Positions 8,508-16,431 of a stretch of 64,000 nucleotides of DNA are shown here, piece after piece; the first letter of the stretch is position 1; each line of letters begins with the position of its first letter. The position numbers and the translations under genes were made by a program. Source of the stretch: Bacteroidales bacterium (GTDB lineage Bacteria; Bacteroidota; Bacteroidia; Bacteroidales; VadinHA17); assembly GCA_016709865.1 (NCBI GenBank), contig JADJLX010000006.1, forward strand, positions 62,001 to 126,000, given 5' to 3'. Below the pieces are notes generated by a model. The model saw nothing but the letters and a program-made list of their open reading frames with translations. It was not told the origin of the DNA and did no database searches.

Positions 8508-10637
8508 ATGAAAAAAATCTATTCAATTTCTGTTGTCTGCCTTATGGTGGCAGCGTTTGTTTCGTGTACCGGTGGAAAAGATATTAAACCTCAGCCTGTA
8601 CTGGGAACCAGGTCGGTTTCAATAATCGAAAAAAGAGGTCTTAAATTCAAAGATCTTAACAAAAATGGAAATCTCGACAAGTACGAGGACTGGAGATTGA
8701 CTCCTGAAGAAAGAAGCAAGGATCTCCTGTCAAAAATGTCTGTTGAAGAAAAGGCCGGATTTATGCTTATTAACTCACTAAATATGGTGGGTACCAGGGC
8801 AGCTGAAGCATCGGAAGGAAAGCTGAAAGCCAGCGATCTGACAGAAGGCGGCGGCCGTTCACAGGGCGGTGGTGAAGGTGGCTTCGGACAGAACAGGAAC
8901 AGAGAGGGAGCACCTGCAGGAGAACAGGCAGGACCACCGGCAGGAGGTCGTCAGGGAGCAGCAGGAGGAAATGGTGAACGAATTGCAGCCATGGGTGCCA
9001 CAGGAGGTGGAACAAAAAAGGTAGTAACAGAATTTCATAACCGCCATTTTATTCTCAGGTCAAATGAAAGCGCCCGCATTACAGCTGAATGGGCAAACAA
9101 ACTTCAGGAACTCTGCGAAAGCGAGCCTCTGGGGATCCCTGCAATTATTACATCAAATCCGCGAAATAATATAACAACCAATGCATCGCTCGGAACAAGT
9201 GTGGGAACAACAGTGTTCTCTTCCTGGCCGGGTGAACTTGGCCTGTCAGCAATGCGCGATCTTCCCCTTACCAGGGAGTTTGCAGATATAGCACGTCAGG
9301 AATGGACTGCAGTAGGACTTAGAAAAGGTTATATGTATATGGCTGACCTTGCTACCGAACCAAGATGGTCAAGAGTGAATGGCACCTTCGGCGAAAATGC
9401 AGAATGGGTTGCCAATATGATTACCCAGATTGTAAAAGGATTTCAGGGTGATACCCTTGGAACTTCATCAGTGGCACTAACAACAAAACACTTCCCGGGC
9501 GGAGGTTCAGGTGATGACGGACAGGATTCACACTTCGACTGGGGTAAAAAAGAAGTCTACCCGGGAGGAATGTTCAAAAACAACCTTATCCCCTTCCAGG
9601 CTGCGATAGATGCAGGGACTTCATCAATAATGCCGTACTATTCTCTTCCTTCAGGAACTGAATTTGAAGAAGTTGGATTTGCATTCAACAAAGGTGTAAT
9701 AACCGACGTCCTCAGAACTCAGATGGGATTCAAAGGAATCATTAATTCAGATACAGGTCCTTTAACGGGAATGGCATGGGGAGTTGAGAACCTTACGAAA
9801 GAGGAACGCTACAAGAAAGCAATTGAGGCAGGCGTTAACATTTTTTCAGGCGAATCTGATCCTGCTATGCTGATCCACATTATCGATACCGGGATGGTAG
9901 ATATCAGTTATATCGACAACTCAGTATTGCTTCTTTTAAAAGAAAAATTTACCCTTGGCCTATTTGAGAATCCATATGTTGATGTTGATAATGCAGAGAA
10001 GATTGTCAATAATGACATGTTCAAAGAAAGAGCCGCACTGGCTCAGCGCAAATCGATTGTCCTGCTCAGGAATGAGAAGGATGCACTGCCGGTGAAACCA
10101 AAAACAAAAATATATTTTGAGTCGCTTCAGAGAAATGCCAGGGGACCTGTATCAGAAGTCCCGAATGTTTATCTGACAAATGACAACAAATATGATGTTG
10201 AATTTGTAGATACACCTGCAAAAGCTGATGCACTCATACTCTGGCTTCAGCCGGTTGGAAATGCACTATTCGGATCCACAGGGGCACCTATCTCCCTATC
10301 ACTTTCCAAATGCGGAGTTGACGTTCCTTATGTTAATAAATTAACAGCAAAAAAACCGACTGTGCTTGTAATTAATTACACCAATCCCTGGGTAATAAAT
10401 GAAGTGTATAACGATAAGACAAAAAACATTATAGGGGTGCTTGCTACTTTCGGAACTACATCAGATGCCCTCCTTGATGTTATAACCGGCAAATTTAATC
10501 CATCAGGCAAAATGCCATTCTCAACGCCTGTATCAGATGAAGCTGTTACAAATCAGAAGGAAGATGTTCCGGGTTACATGGAAGGAGAAGGTTATGCTCT
10601 GTTCAATTATGACGAAGGATTAAGATATATTAAATAA
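8508..10637 (+). CDS. Glycoside hydrolase family 3 lipoprotein (beta-glucosidase-like)
   Basis: The signal peptide ends in a lipobox (AFVSC, Cys20), so this is a lipoprotein. An EF-hand-like loop, DLNKNGNLDKYEDW, sits at about residues 49-62. The GH3 (beta/alpha)8 domain follows, with KHFPGGG substrate-binding motif and a candidate nucleophile Asp415 in GIINSDTGPL. The C-terminal alpha/beta sandwich domain carries SIVLLRNE and the PSGKMPFSTP motif. At 709 residues it lacks the extra FnIII domain of longer GH3 enzymes. A Gly/Gln/Ala-rich low-complexity insertion at roughly residues 113-170 interrupts the start of the catalytic domain. The aglycone and sugar specificity cannot be read; beta-glucosidase or beta-xylosidase are usual. 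Confidence 0.88.
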   Translation: MKKIYSISVVCLMVAAFVSCTGGKDIKPQPVLGTRSVSIIEKRGLKFKDLNKNGNLDKYEDWRLTPEERSKDLLSKMSVEEKAGFMLINSLNMVGTRAAEASEGKLKASDLTEGGGRSQGGGEGGFGQNRNREGAPAGEQAGPPAGGRQGAAGGNGERIAAMGATGGGTKKVVTEFHNRHFILRSNESARITAEWANKLQELCESEPLGIPAIITSNPRNNITTNASLGTSVGTTVFSSWPGELGLSAMRDLPLTREFADIARQEWTAVGLRKGYMYMADLATEPRWSRVNGTFGENAEWVANMITQIVKGFQGDTLGTSSVALTTKHFPGGGSGDDGQDSHFDWGKKEVYPGGMFKNNLIPFQAAIDAGTSSIMPYYSLPSGTEFEEVGFAFNKGVITDVLRTQMGFKGIINSDTGPLTGMAWGVENLTKEERYKKAIEAGVNIFSGESDPAMLIHIIDTGMVDISYIDNSVLLLLKEKFTLGLFENPYVDVDNAEKIVNNDMFKERAALAQRKSIVLLRNEKDALPVKPKTKIYFESLQRNARGPVSEVPNVYLTNDNKYDVEFVDTPAKADALILWLQPVGNALFGSTGAPISLSLSKCGVDVPYVNKLTAKKPTVLVINYTNPWVINEVYNDKTKNIIGVLATFGTTSDALLDVITGKFNPSGKMPFSTPVSDEAVTNQKEDVPGYMEGEGYALFNYDEGLRYIK

Positions 10638-10686
10638 TAAAGATATATCAGCCGGATTCAATAATCCTTGAGATTTATAAAGATTT

Positions 10687-10724
10687 AATGTGAGAGATGG
10701 TGAGTGAATCTTCTCTCACATTTT
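10687..10724. terminator. Bidirectional hairpin terminator between convergent genes
   Basis: A perfect 11-bp stem (AATGTGAGAGA pairing with TCTCTCACATT, loop 14 nt) is followed by TTATTT on the + strand and preceded by A-rich DNA on the other. It lies between the GH3 gene and the convergent HxlR gene, so it can terminate both. Confidence 0.75.
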
Positions 10725-11058
10725 ATTTCGTGACCTCCTCAAAATGCACCTGGGCCCAATCTATCATCTGCCCTATTATAGGCATCAGACTTAATCCGAG
10801 TTCTGTAAGAGAATACTCAACCCGGGGAGGAATTTCAGCATAAGCTTTACGTTTCACCAGATGATCCTGTTCAAGCTGTTTAAGTGTGCTTGTCAGCATT
10901 TTTTGTGAAATGTCGGGGATGGATTTTTTTATTTCTGTATATCTCAGCTTATCATGCGCTTGCAGGTTGCATAAAACCAGTAAAGACCATTTGTCTGCAA
11001 ACCGGCCTAATACATTTCTTATCGGACATGTCGGAAATTTCAGATCCAGTTCTTTCAT
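10723..11058 (-). CDS. HxlR-family winged-helix transcriptional regulator
   Basis: A 111-residue protein with the HxlR signature: CPIRNVLGRFADKWSLLVLCNL, then the recognition helix region ISQKMLTSTLKQLEQDHLVKR and the wing IPPRVEYSLTELG. The N-terminal Cys (in FPTCPIRN) sits where redox- or electrophile-sensing HxlR members carry their sensor cysteine. The open frame extends 20 codons further upstream, but that extension overlaps a dyad-symmetric region (11104-11133) and does not resemble the family. ATG at 11058 is therefore preferred. It is divergent from the ACGX-type peptide operon and is a candidate regulator of it or of itself. Confidence 0.88.
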   Translation of the reverse strand: MKELDLKFPTCPIRNVLGRFADKWSLLVLCNLQAHDKLRYTEIKKSIPDISQKMLTSTLKQLEQDHLVKRKAYAEIPPRVEYSLTELGLSLMPIIGQMIDWAQVHFEEVTK

Positions 11059-11103
11059 AACAATACATTTTATAGTGCAAATATAAATGTTATACTCAAA
11101 TAG

Positions 11104-11133
11104 AGAGTAATAATACAATTAAGTTATTACTCT
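11104..11133. promoter_or_regulatory. Perfect inverted repeat, candidate HxlR operator
   Basis: AGAGTAATAA (11104-11113) and its exact complement TTATTACTCT (11124-11133) are separated by 10 nt. A partly overlapping dyad (TTATACTC with AGTAATAA) lies just to the left. It sits 46 nt upstream of the HxlR start in the divergent intergenic region, as expected for an autoregulatory operator. Binding is inferred only. Confidence 0.45.
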
Positions 11134-11223
11134 ATAAAAGAATCAGTATAAATAATATTAAAATCAGGCTCGTAAAATTCTGATAATCAACATTTCTAAC
11201 CTATAAGGTTCGTAAGATACCCC

Positions 11224-11255
11224 TTTGCACATTGCATCTTTCTGTCATAATATTG
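11224..11255 (+). promoter_or_regulatory. Candidate Bacteroidota-type promoter for the peptide operon
   Basis: TTTG at 11224-11227 and TAATATTG at 11248-11255 (7 of 8 to TAnnTTTG) are separated by 20 nt, the usual spacing for the primary sigma factor of this phylum. Initiation would leave a leader of roughly 20 nt before the ATG at 11283. Confidence 0.4.
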
Positions 11256-11282
11256 CCGATAATAACCAAATAAATTACATAT

Positions 11283-11567
11283 ATGAGCAATCTAAACAAA
11301 GTAAAAGGATGGACAGGTGATAGTGAATATGTTTCACGTACTTCTGCCCAGAGCTACCTGGCTTCCGGTAGTGCTAAAATGAATTCTTCAAGTTGTGGTT
11401 CCTCCTGCGGTTCAAAAGATGACAAACCAAAACCATCATCTTGCGGAGCCGGTGATAGTGAGCCAAAACCTTCTGCATGTGGTGCCAGTGATAGTGAGCC
11501 AAAACCTTCTGCATGTGGAGCCGGTGACGGTGACAGCAAACCAAAAACTTCATCCTGCGGTTCCTGA
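11283..11567 (+). CDS. Cys-repeat peptide, candidate RiPP precursor (ACGX type)
   Basis: A 94-residue peptide with a roughly 35-residue leader lacking Cys, then a core made of six CG motifs. The best repeats have period 12: SSCG, SACG and SACG each followed by a short acidic Gly/Asp/Ser stretch and a PKP turn. The last unit is longer and ends SSCGS. The DNA of two units contains an identical 29-bp stretch (11454-11482 and 11490-11518). The radical SAM/SPASM gene starts one base after its stop, and NCBI/TIGRFAM nomenclature includes a radical SAM/SPASM 'ACGX system' with this architecture. The peptide is therefore a likely substrate for Cys-directed modification such as thioether formation (inference). 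No signal peptide or GG cleavage site is evident. Confidence 0.78.
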   Translation: MSNLNKVKGWTGDSEYVSRTSAQSYLASGSAKMNSSSCGSSCGSKDDKPKPSSCGAGDSEPKPSACGASDSEPKPSACGAGDGDSKPKTSSCGS

Positions 11568-11568
11568 A

Positions 11569-12597
11569 ATGGAATATTTCGCTTTTCAGTGGCACATCAC
11601 AGACAGTTGTGACCAGCGTTGTCAGCATTGCTATATCTTCTCGGAGAACAGGCATACAGAGCTGAAAGAAATGTCATGGGAACAGATTGAATCTGTTTTT
11701 AAAAACTGTCTGGATATGTGCAAAAAGACCAATCGGTTACCATATTTCTATATAACTGGTGGCGATCCGATACTGCACAGCCGTTTCTGGGACATAATGG
11801 AACTGTTCAGGTCATATAATATTCCTTTCACCATACTTGGAAACCCTTTTCACCTCAACGATGAAGTATGCAAAAAGTTGAAAGATCACGGTTGCGAGAG
11901 GTATCAGCTTTCTATTGACGGATTAAGGGAGACTCATGATGCAATGAGAAAAAAAGGTTCCTTCGACATAACAATAGAAAAAATAAAGTGCCTTCATAAA
12001 GCAGGGATCAGAAGTGCCATAATGACAACTGTTTCTGGAATCAACGCATCAGAAATGCCTGGTATTATCGACCTGGTTGTTGAAAATAAAGTCAATGTTT
12101 TTGCATTTGCCAGGTATGCACCAACCAGCTTTGAAAAAAGCACTCACCTGACACCCGAAAAGTACCGGGAACTGCTCGAAATTTGCTGGCAGAAGTTTGA
12201 ACAATACAAAGATAGCGGAACAAGTTTCAACCTTAAAGATCATTTGTGGACTCTTTTTTTACATGAGAAGGGACTCTTCAGGATTCCTGAAAACCTTAAT
12301 GAGGAAGTAGTCTATGAGGGCTGCAACTGTGCTAATTGTCACCTCACAATTCTTCCTAAAGGGGACGTTTATGCATGCCGGCGTTTTGAGAGCAATATCG
12401 GTAATGTATTCACTGAAAATTTATATGATATATTCCTCGGCGAAAGAATGGATTCATACAGGGATTACTCAAAGTTTGAGAAATGTTCTCTCTGCGAATT
12501 AAAAAGATTCTGCAGGGGCTGTCCTGCTGTAACCTACGGTTATACTGGTGATTTTTACGGTACAGATCCTCAATGCTGGAAAAAGATTGCCAGTTAA
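11569..12597 (+). CDS. Radical SAM/SPASM peptide maturase (ACGX-system type)
   Basis: The 342-residue product has the radical SAM cluster motif CDQRCQHC (Cys14, Cys18, Cys21) right after the first strand, and a GGDP motif (YITGGDPIL) for SAM binding. A C-terminal SPASM domain, from about residue 249, contains CNCANC, a later Cys in VYACRRF, CSLC and CRGC for auxiliary Fe-S clusters. Such enzymes install thioether or C-C crosslinks in ribosomal peptides. ATG at 11569 overlaps nothing and follows the precursor stop by one base. The frame is open upstream to 11395, but only as a shadow of the precursor. The adjacent Cys-repeat peptide is the evident substrate; the exact crosslink is unknown. No peptidase or exporter is adjacent. 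Confidence 0.88.
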   Translation: MEYFAFQWHITDSCDQRCQHCYIFSENRHTELKEMSWEQIESVFKNCLDMCKKTNRLPYFYITGGDPILHSRFWDIMELFRSYNIPFTILGNPFHLNDEVCKKLKDHGCERYQLSIDGLRETHDAMRKKGSFDITIEKIKCLHKAGIRSAIMTTVSGINASEMPGIIDLVVENKVNVFAFARYAPTSFEKSTHLTPEKYRELLEICWQKFEQYKDSGTSFNLKDHLWTLFLHEKGLFRIPENLNEEVVYEGCNCANCHLTILPKGDVYACRRFESNIGNVFTENLYDIFLGERMDSYRDYSKFEKCSLCELKRFCRGCPAVTYGYTGDFYGTDPQCWKKIAS

Positions 12598-12609
12598 AAA
12601 TACATCAAT

Positions 12610-13578
12610 GTGAAAGCAATCGTTTTATACAGATCGTGTTCGCCAGAAGAACTAAAAATAAGTGAAGTTCCTGTCCCGGAAGTAAAACAGGGATGGGTGC
12701 TTATAAAAGTAAAAGCATTCGGACTGAATCGCTCAGAACTCATTATGCGGGCGTATGAAGCCGATGCACCATATATAAAACTGCCCCGTATCCCGGGAAT
12801 TGAATGTGCCGGGGAAATTGCTGATCCTTCAGACAGTAATTTAATTAAAGGACAGAGGATTGTAGCTTTAATGGGGGGAATGGGCAGGAGCTTCGATGGG
12901 AGTTATGCGGAGTACACTCTGGTCCCATTCAGAAATGTATTCAGAATCGAGACAAAGATCGGATGGGAAGAACTGGCAGCCGTTCCTGAGACATATTTTA
13001 CAGCCTGGGGATCACTGTTTGACAGTCTTCAGCTTAAGTCAGAAGAAATTCTTTTAATTCGGGGAGGGTCAAGTGCTCTTGGACTTGCAGCAATCCAGCT
13101 TGCCAAAAGCATTAATGCTAAAGTAGTTGCTACCACAAGGGATAAAAATAAATGTGAGCTTTTGACAGAACAGGGCGCAGACAGCGTATTGATCGATGAT
13201 GGGAGTCTGAAAGATCAGCTCTTAAGTTTGTATGTGCATGGGGTACATAAAGTACTTGAATTGATCGGTCCGGCAACACTTAAAGAATCAACCGGACTGG
13301 TAAGGCATCATGGAATCATATGCTCCACCGGAGTATTGGGGGGAAAAGGATTTTTAAATAATTTTGACCCTATAAAAGATATTCCTTCCGGTGTTTATCT
13401 GACTGGCTTTTTCAGTAATTATCCCACGCAGGTTAAAATATATGATATATTAGAACATTTGAACAAACATAAACTCCATCCCGTTATCTCAAAAATATTT
13501 TCACTGGATGAGATTGGTCAGGCACATTCATTTATGGAAAATAACGAAGCTAACGGAAAAGTGATTGTCAGAATATAA
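12610..13578 (+). CDS. Zinc-free MDR-family NAD(P)H quinone oxidoreductase / alcohol dehydrogenase-like
   Basis: A 322-residue medium-chain dehydrogenase/reductase. It has an N-terminal GroES-like domain (VKAFGLNRSEL, then PGIECAGEI) and a Rossmann domain with LLIRGGSSALGLAAIQLAK as the nucleotide-binding loop. The catalytic zinc Cys of alcohol dehydrogenases is absent, which fits the quinone oxidoreductase/enoyl reductase branch. The start is GTG at 12610, because the ATG two bases upstream (12608) runs directly into TGA. The 12-nt gap after the radical SAM gene indicates co-transcription. Whether it modifies the peptide, detoxifies a quinone or is unrelated is unknown. Confidence 0.82.
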   Translation: MKAIVLYRSCSPEELKISEVPVPEVKQGWVLIKVKAFGLNRSELIMRAYEADAPYIKLPRIPGIECAGEIADPSDSNLIKGQRIVALMGGMGRSFDGSYAEYTLVPFRNVFRIETKIGWEELAAVPETYFTAWGSLFDSLQLKSEEILLIRGGSSALGLAAIQLAKSINAKVVATTRDKNKCELLTEQGADSVLIDDGSLKDQLLSLYVHGVHKVLELIGPATLKESTGLVRHHGIICSTGVLGGKGFLNNFDPIKDIPSGVYLTGFFSNYPTQVKIYDILEHLNKHKLHPVISKIFSLDEIGQAHSFMENNEANGKVIVRI

Positions 13579-13599
13579 AACTTAAAAATTATCTGTCGC

Positions 13600-14700
13600 A
13601 TGAAAACATTAAAATCATTAATCATTATATTGCTTATGGCATTTGTAATGAGTACTGTTGCTAAAGCACAACAAAATGACATCTATATTAACCCTGATAC
13701 AGGGAAAGATCAGAACGCAGGGTCAAAGGAACAACCACTGAAAACCCTGAAAGAGGCTGCAAGAAGAGTAAATGAATCCAATGGAACTGGAGCTGTTACA
13801 ATCTATCTTTCGGAAGGAATTTACGGGCTTACAGCTACTGTGACATTTCATCCGGTGAACTGGCATTTTTCAAAAGATCAGAGACTGACTATAAGGGCAA
13901 CTCTTTTACCGGACGATGAAAACTGGAATCCGGGAAAGATGCCTGTTATTGTGTCAACCATGCCTCTTGATTTTAAACCTAACGGAAGACAGGATCCAAT
14001 AGGAGGTGCCTCTTACGGGATCCAGATTGAAACAAGTTATGTTACAATTCGGGGCTTAAGAGTACTTGGTACACCGGTTCATGAACGGCCAAAGGAAGGA
14101 ATGGTGAGAAGAAATTATCCTATCGTGAGAGAAGGGAGAAATCTTGATGATCTGAGAATTACTCAATGTCTGTTTGTTGGTGATGAACTTGTAATTCCGA
14201 ATCATCTTGGAGTATTAGCCAGCGGACAGGGAATTGTAGTGGATCATTGTGTATTTTACAAATGCAAGGATGCTGTTGTATTCTGGTTCTCCGACAAACC
14301 GGCTGAGCGTTGCGAAATGCACCACAACCTGATGATCGACAACTATGGAGCAGCAGTGTGGTCATGGACTGTAGCTGAGGATTTCAAATACTATAATAAT
14401 GTGGTCAGCAACAATAATGTCTTCTGGGAAGTAGGGAGGGATGAAAACAGAACTTATACAATAACCAATTCAATTGTTGTTGGATATAACTCCCTGGTAA
14501 ACAAAGGAGGAGGAGCATTTGGTTATGGAGAACCTACCGATACGAAAAGACTGAAATATGGTAATGATGTAATTATCAAAAAGGAAGGTTCGCTGCAAAT
14601 AGAAAAAGATCAAACGAAACGTAACTTTCTGCATCTCATACCCGGTACAATGGGTGCTGACATGGGAGCCGGACTATTTATTAAAAACAGCGGTAATTAA
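13600..14700 (+). CDS. Secreted right-handed parallel beta-helix protein (pectate-lyase-like fold)
   Basis: The signal peptide (residues about 1-24, ending AKAQ) is followed by INPDTGKDQNAGSKEQPLKTLKEA. This is the standard 'GxDxNxGTxxxPFxTLxxA' opening of DUF1565/beta-helix proteins. After it come repeated Asn- and Val-rich rungs (for example HHNLMIDNYGAAVWSW, YNNVVSNNNVFWEV). At 366 residues it is a single helix domain. It may bind or cleave a polysaccharide, but no polysaccharide-lyase catalytic triad is recognised. Its TAA overlaps the ATG of the macrodomain gene (TAATG), so a secreted protein appears to be coupled to cytosolic ADP-ribosylation genes, which is odd. Confidence 0.75.
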   Translation: MKTLKSLIIILLMAFVMSTVAKAQQNDIYINPDTGKDQNAGSKEQPLKTLKEAARRVNESNGTGAVTIYLSEGIYGLTATVTFHPVNWHFSKDQRLTIRATLLPDDENWNPGKMPVIVSTMPLDFKPNGRQDPIGGASYGIQIETSYVTIRGLRVLGTPVHERPKEGMVRRNYPIVREGRNLDDLRITQCLFVGDELVIPNHLGVLASGQGIVVDHCVFYKCKDAVVFWFSDKPAERCEMHHNLMIDNYGAAVWSWTVAEDFKYYNNVVSNNNVFWEVGRDENRTYTITNSIVVGYNSLVNKGGGAFGYGEPTDTKRLKYGNDVIIKKEGSLQIEKDQTKRNFLHLIPGTMGADMGAGLFIKNSGN

Positions 14701-15500
14701 TGCCGGCACTGGAAAACATTGATAAACTGCTTAATTACCTACTAGGGGAATATCACAGATATGGTAAGTTGATTATCCCATCAGACCTGATTGGAAGAAG
14801 GCAACTTATGCGTACCCTTATGAATCTCCGGACAGCTGATCCGATACCAGAAGAACTACTTAAAGCTCAGGACAAGGAATTGCAATCTCAGCTTTTTGAA
14901 AAGGGGATAGTCGAAATAAACCAGGTTATTGTATCTCCTATCGACAAAAGGATCGGACTGTGGCAGGGAGATATTACAAGACTTAAAACTGATGCAATAG
15001 TAAATGCCGCAAACAGTAAGATGCTTGGATGTTTTGTGCCTTTGCATTCCTGCATAGATAATGCTATACATTCGGCAGCAGGGATTCAGTTAAGACTGGA
15101 ATGTAATGAATTAATGAAAACTCATGGCTATCCTGAGCCAACCGGATCAGCAAAAATTACATCAGGGTACAATCTTCCGTCAAATTTTGTAATCCACACT
15201 GTCGGACCGATTATTGGCAGTAAAGGAGTGACTCAAAAGGAAGAATATCAGCTGGCTGACTGTTATCGGTCATGTCTGAACCTGGCTGATAGAAACAATC
15301 TGAAGAGTGTTGCTTTTTGCTGCATCTCCACAGGCGAATACAGGTTCCCGAATCAGCAGGCGGCAGAAATTGCAGTCACGACGGTCCGGGATTACTTTAA
15401 TTCACACCATGCCACTGGAATTGAAGCTGTTGTTTTTAATGTGTTCAAAGATCCCGATTACTCTATCTACTTTAAACTTTTACAGTGCAAGCAAAAATGA
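14700..15500 (+). CDS. Zinc-containing macrodomain ADP-ribosylhydrolase (SirTM-linked type)
   Basis: The 266-residue protein has a helical N-terminal region (residues 1-75) typical of SirTM-linked macrodomains. The fold follows with GDIT (90-93), NAAN (102-105) and the zinc-ligand set in GCFVPLHSCIDNAIH (Cys111, His116, Cys118). The TGEYRFP loop sits near the ADP-ribose phosphates. Relatives in Staphylococcus and Streptococcus remove ADP-ribose placed by the partner SirTM on a lipoylated GcvH-like protein. Here it overlaps the SirTM gene by 4 nt (ATGA) and the beta-helix gene by 1 nt. The usual GcvH-L and lipoate ligase genes are not in the window, so the target may differ. Confidence 0.9.
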   Translation: MPALENIDKLLNYLLGEYHRYGKLIIPSDLIGRRQLMRTLMNLRTADPIPEELLKAQDKELQSQLFEKGIVEINQVIVSPIDKRIGLWQGDITRLKTDAIVNAANSKMLGCFVPLHSCIDNAIHSAAGIQLRLECNELMKTHGYPEPTGSAKITSGYNLPSNFVIHTVGPIIGSKGVTQKEEYQLADCYRSCLNLADRNNLKSVAFCCISTGEYRFPNQQAAEIAVTTVRDYFNSHHATGIEAVVFNVFKDPDYSIYFKLLQCKQK

Positions 15501-16345
15501 ATGAAGGATATAACAGGAGAGTAGAAAAGGCAGCGAAGTCAATTCAAAAAGCAGAAAAGCTTGTGATTGGAGCTGGTTCAGGTCTCTCATCGGCTGCCGG
15601 GATAGAGTACGATGGAAAAAGGTTCTCGGAGAACTTTAAACCATTCATTGAAAAATACGGGATGAAGGATCTTTATACCTCCAGCTTTTATCCATTCAGA
15701 ACCCAGGAAGAAAAATGGGCCTACTGGGCAAAACATATCAGCCTGAATCTGTTTGAAACACCTGTTAAGGACCTATACTTAAGGCTTATGGAGTTAATCT
15801 CCTCTAAAGACTACTTTGCTATCACAACAAACGTTGAAGGGCAGTTCAGGAAAGCAGGAGTTGAGGACTCTAGGTTCTTTGAGGTCCAGGGTAACTATGG
15901 ATACTTCCAGTGTGAGAGGGCCTGCCATGATAAGTTGTATTACAATGAAACGGTTGTAATACAAATGCTTTCAGAGACTATAGATTGCAGGATTCCATCA
16001 TCTCTCGTTCCAAAATGTCCGGTTTGCGGAGGACATATGGAAGTCAATCTTAGGAAGGATAATTATTTTGTTCAGGACAGTAAATGGTATAAATCACAGG
16101 ATAACTATAATGAATTTATATCCGGTACGAAAGGTAAATCAACTGTATTTATTGAGCTTGGTGTTGGTTACAATACACCCGGAATAATACGGTACCCTTT
16201 TGAAGCCATGGTCCATACTAATCCTGATGCCATTCTTATCAGGCTTAACAGGGATCACTTTGATGGCATGGCAGAAAACATTGATTCGACAGTATCTTTC
16301 AATGAGGATATGACGACAGTCGTAAATGATTTAAAATTGCCCTGA
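15497..16345 (+). CDS. SirTM-type macrodomain-linked sirtuin (probable protein ADP-ribosyltransferase)
   Basis: The 282-residue SIR2-fold protein has GAGSGLSSAAGI (from residue 25) for NAD, TTNVEGQF (110-117) and VQGNYG around residue 131. Gln131 occupies the position of the deacetylase His, the hallmark of SirTM enzymes that ADP-ribosylate rather than deacetylate. A zinc site is formed by Cys139/Cys143 and Cys174/Cys177. Glu replaces the common Asp after TTNV, a modest departure. The longest frame begins at GTG 15485, but ATG 15497 overlaps the macrodomain stop as ATGA and is preferred. The pair forms a writer/eraser module; its substrate is not identified here. Confidence 0.88.
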   Translation: MNEGYNRRVEKAAKSIQKAEKLVIGAGSGLSSAAGIEYDGKRFSENFKPFIEKYGMKDLYTSSFYPFRTQEEKWAYWAKHISLNLFETPVKDLYLRLMELISSKDYFAITTNVEGQFRKAGVEDSRFFEVQGNYGYFQCERACHDKLYYNETVVIQMLSETIDCRIPSSLVPKCPVCGGHMEVNLRKDNYFVQDSKWYKSQDNYNEFISGTKGKSTVFIELGVGYNTPGIIRYPFEAMVHTNPDAILIRLNRDHFDGMAENIDSTVSFNEDMTTVVNDLKLP

Positions 16346-16431
16346 TCTTAGATTCCTTTAAAAGTTGCAGTCTCCCAGTCTCCCCCTCTCCTCTTCTCCC
16401 CGTCCTTCCTCAGTCCTCCATTACCGGATTA
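16346..16431. other. Pyrimidine-rich spacer between convergent genes
   Basis: The 86-nt gap between the SirTM gene and the AraC gene contains an almost pure C/T tract (about 16369-16421, with CTCC and TCTCC units). No clear hairpin terminator is seen. The tract may be a simple-sequence expansion. Confidence 0.5.

Noticed and set aside
11395..11568. Longer N-terminus for the radical SAM protein
   Set aside because: This stretch overlaps the peptide gene in another frame and has no family-like sequence; the ATG at 11569 directly precedes the radical SAM motif region.
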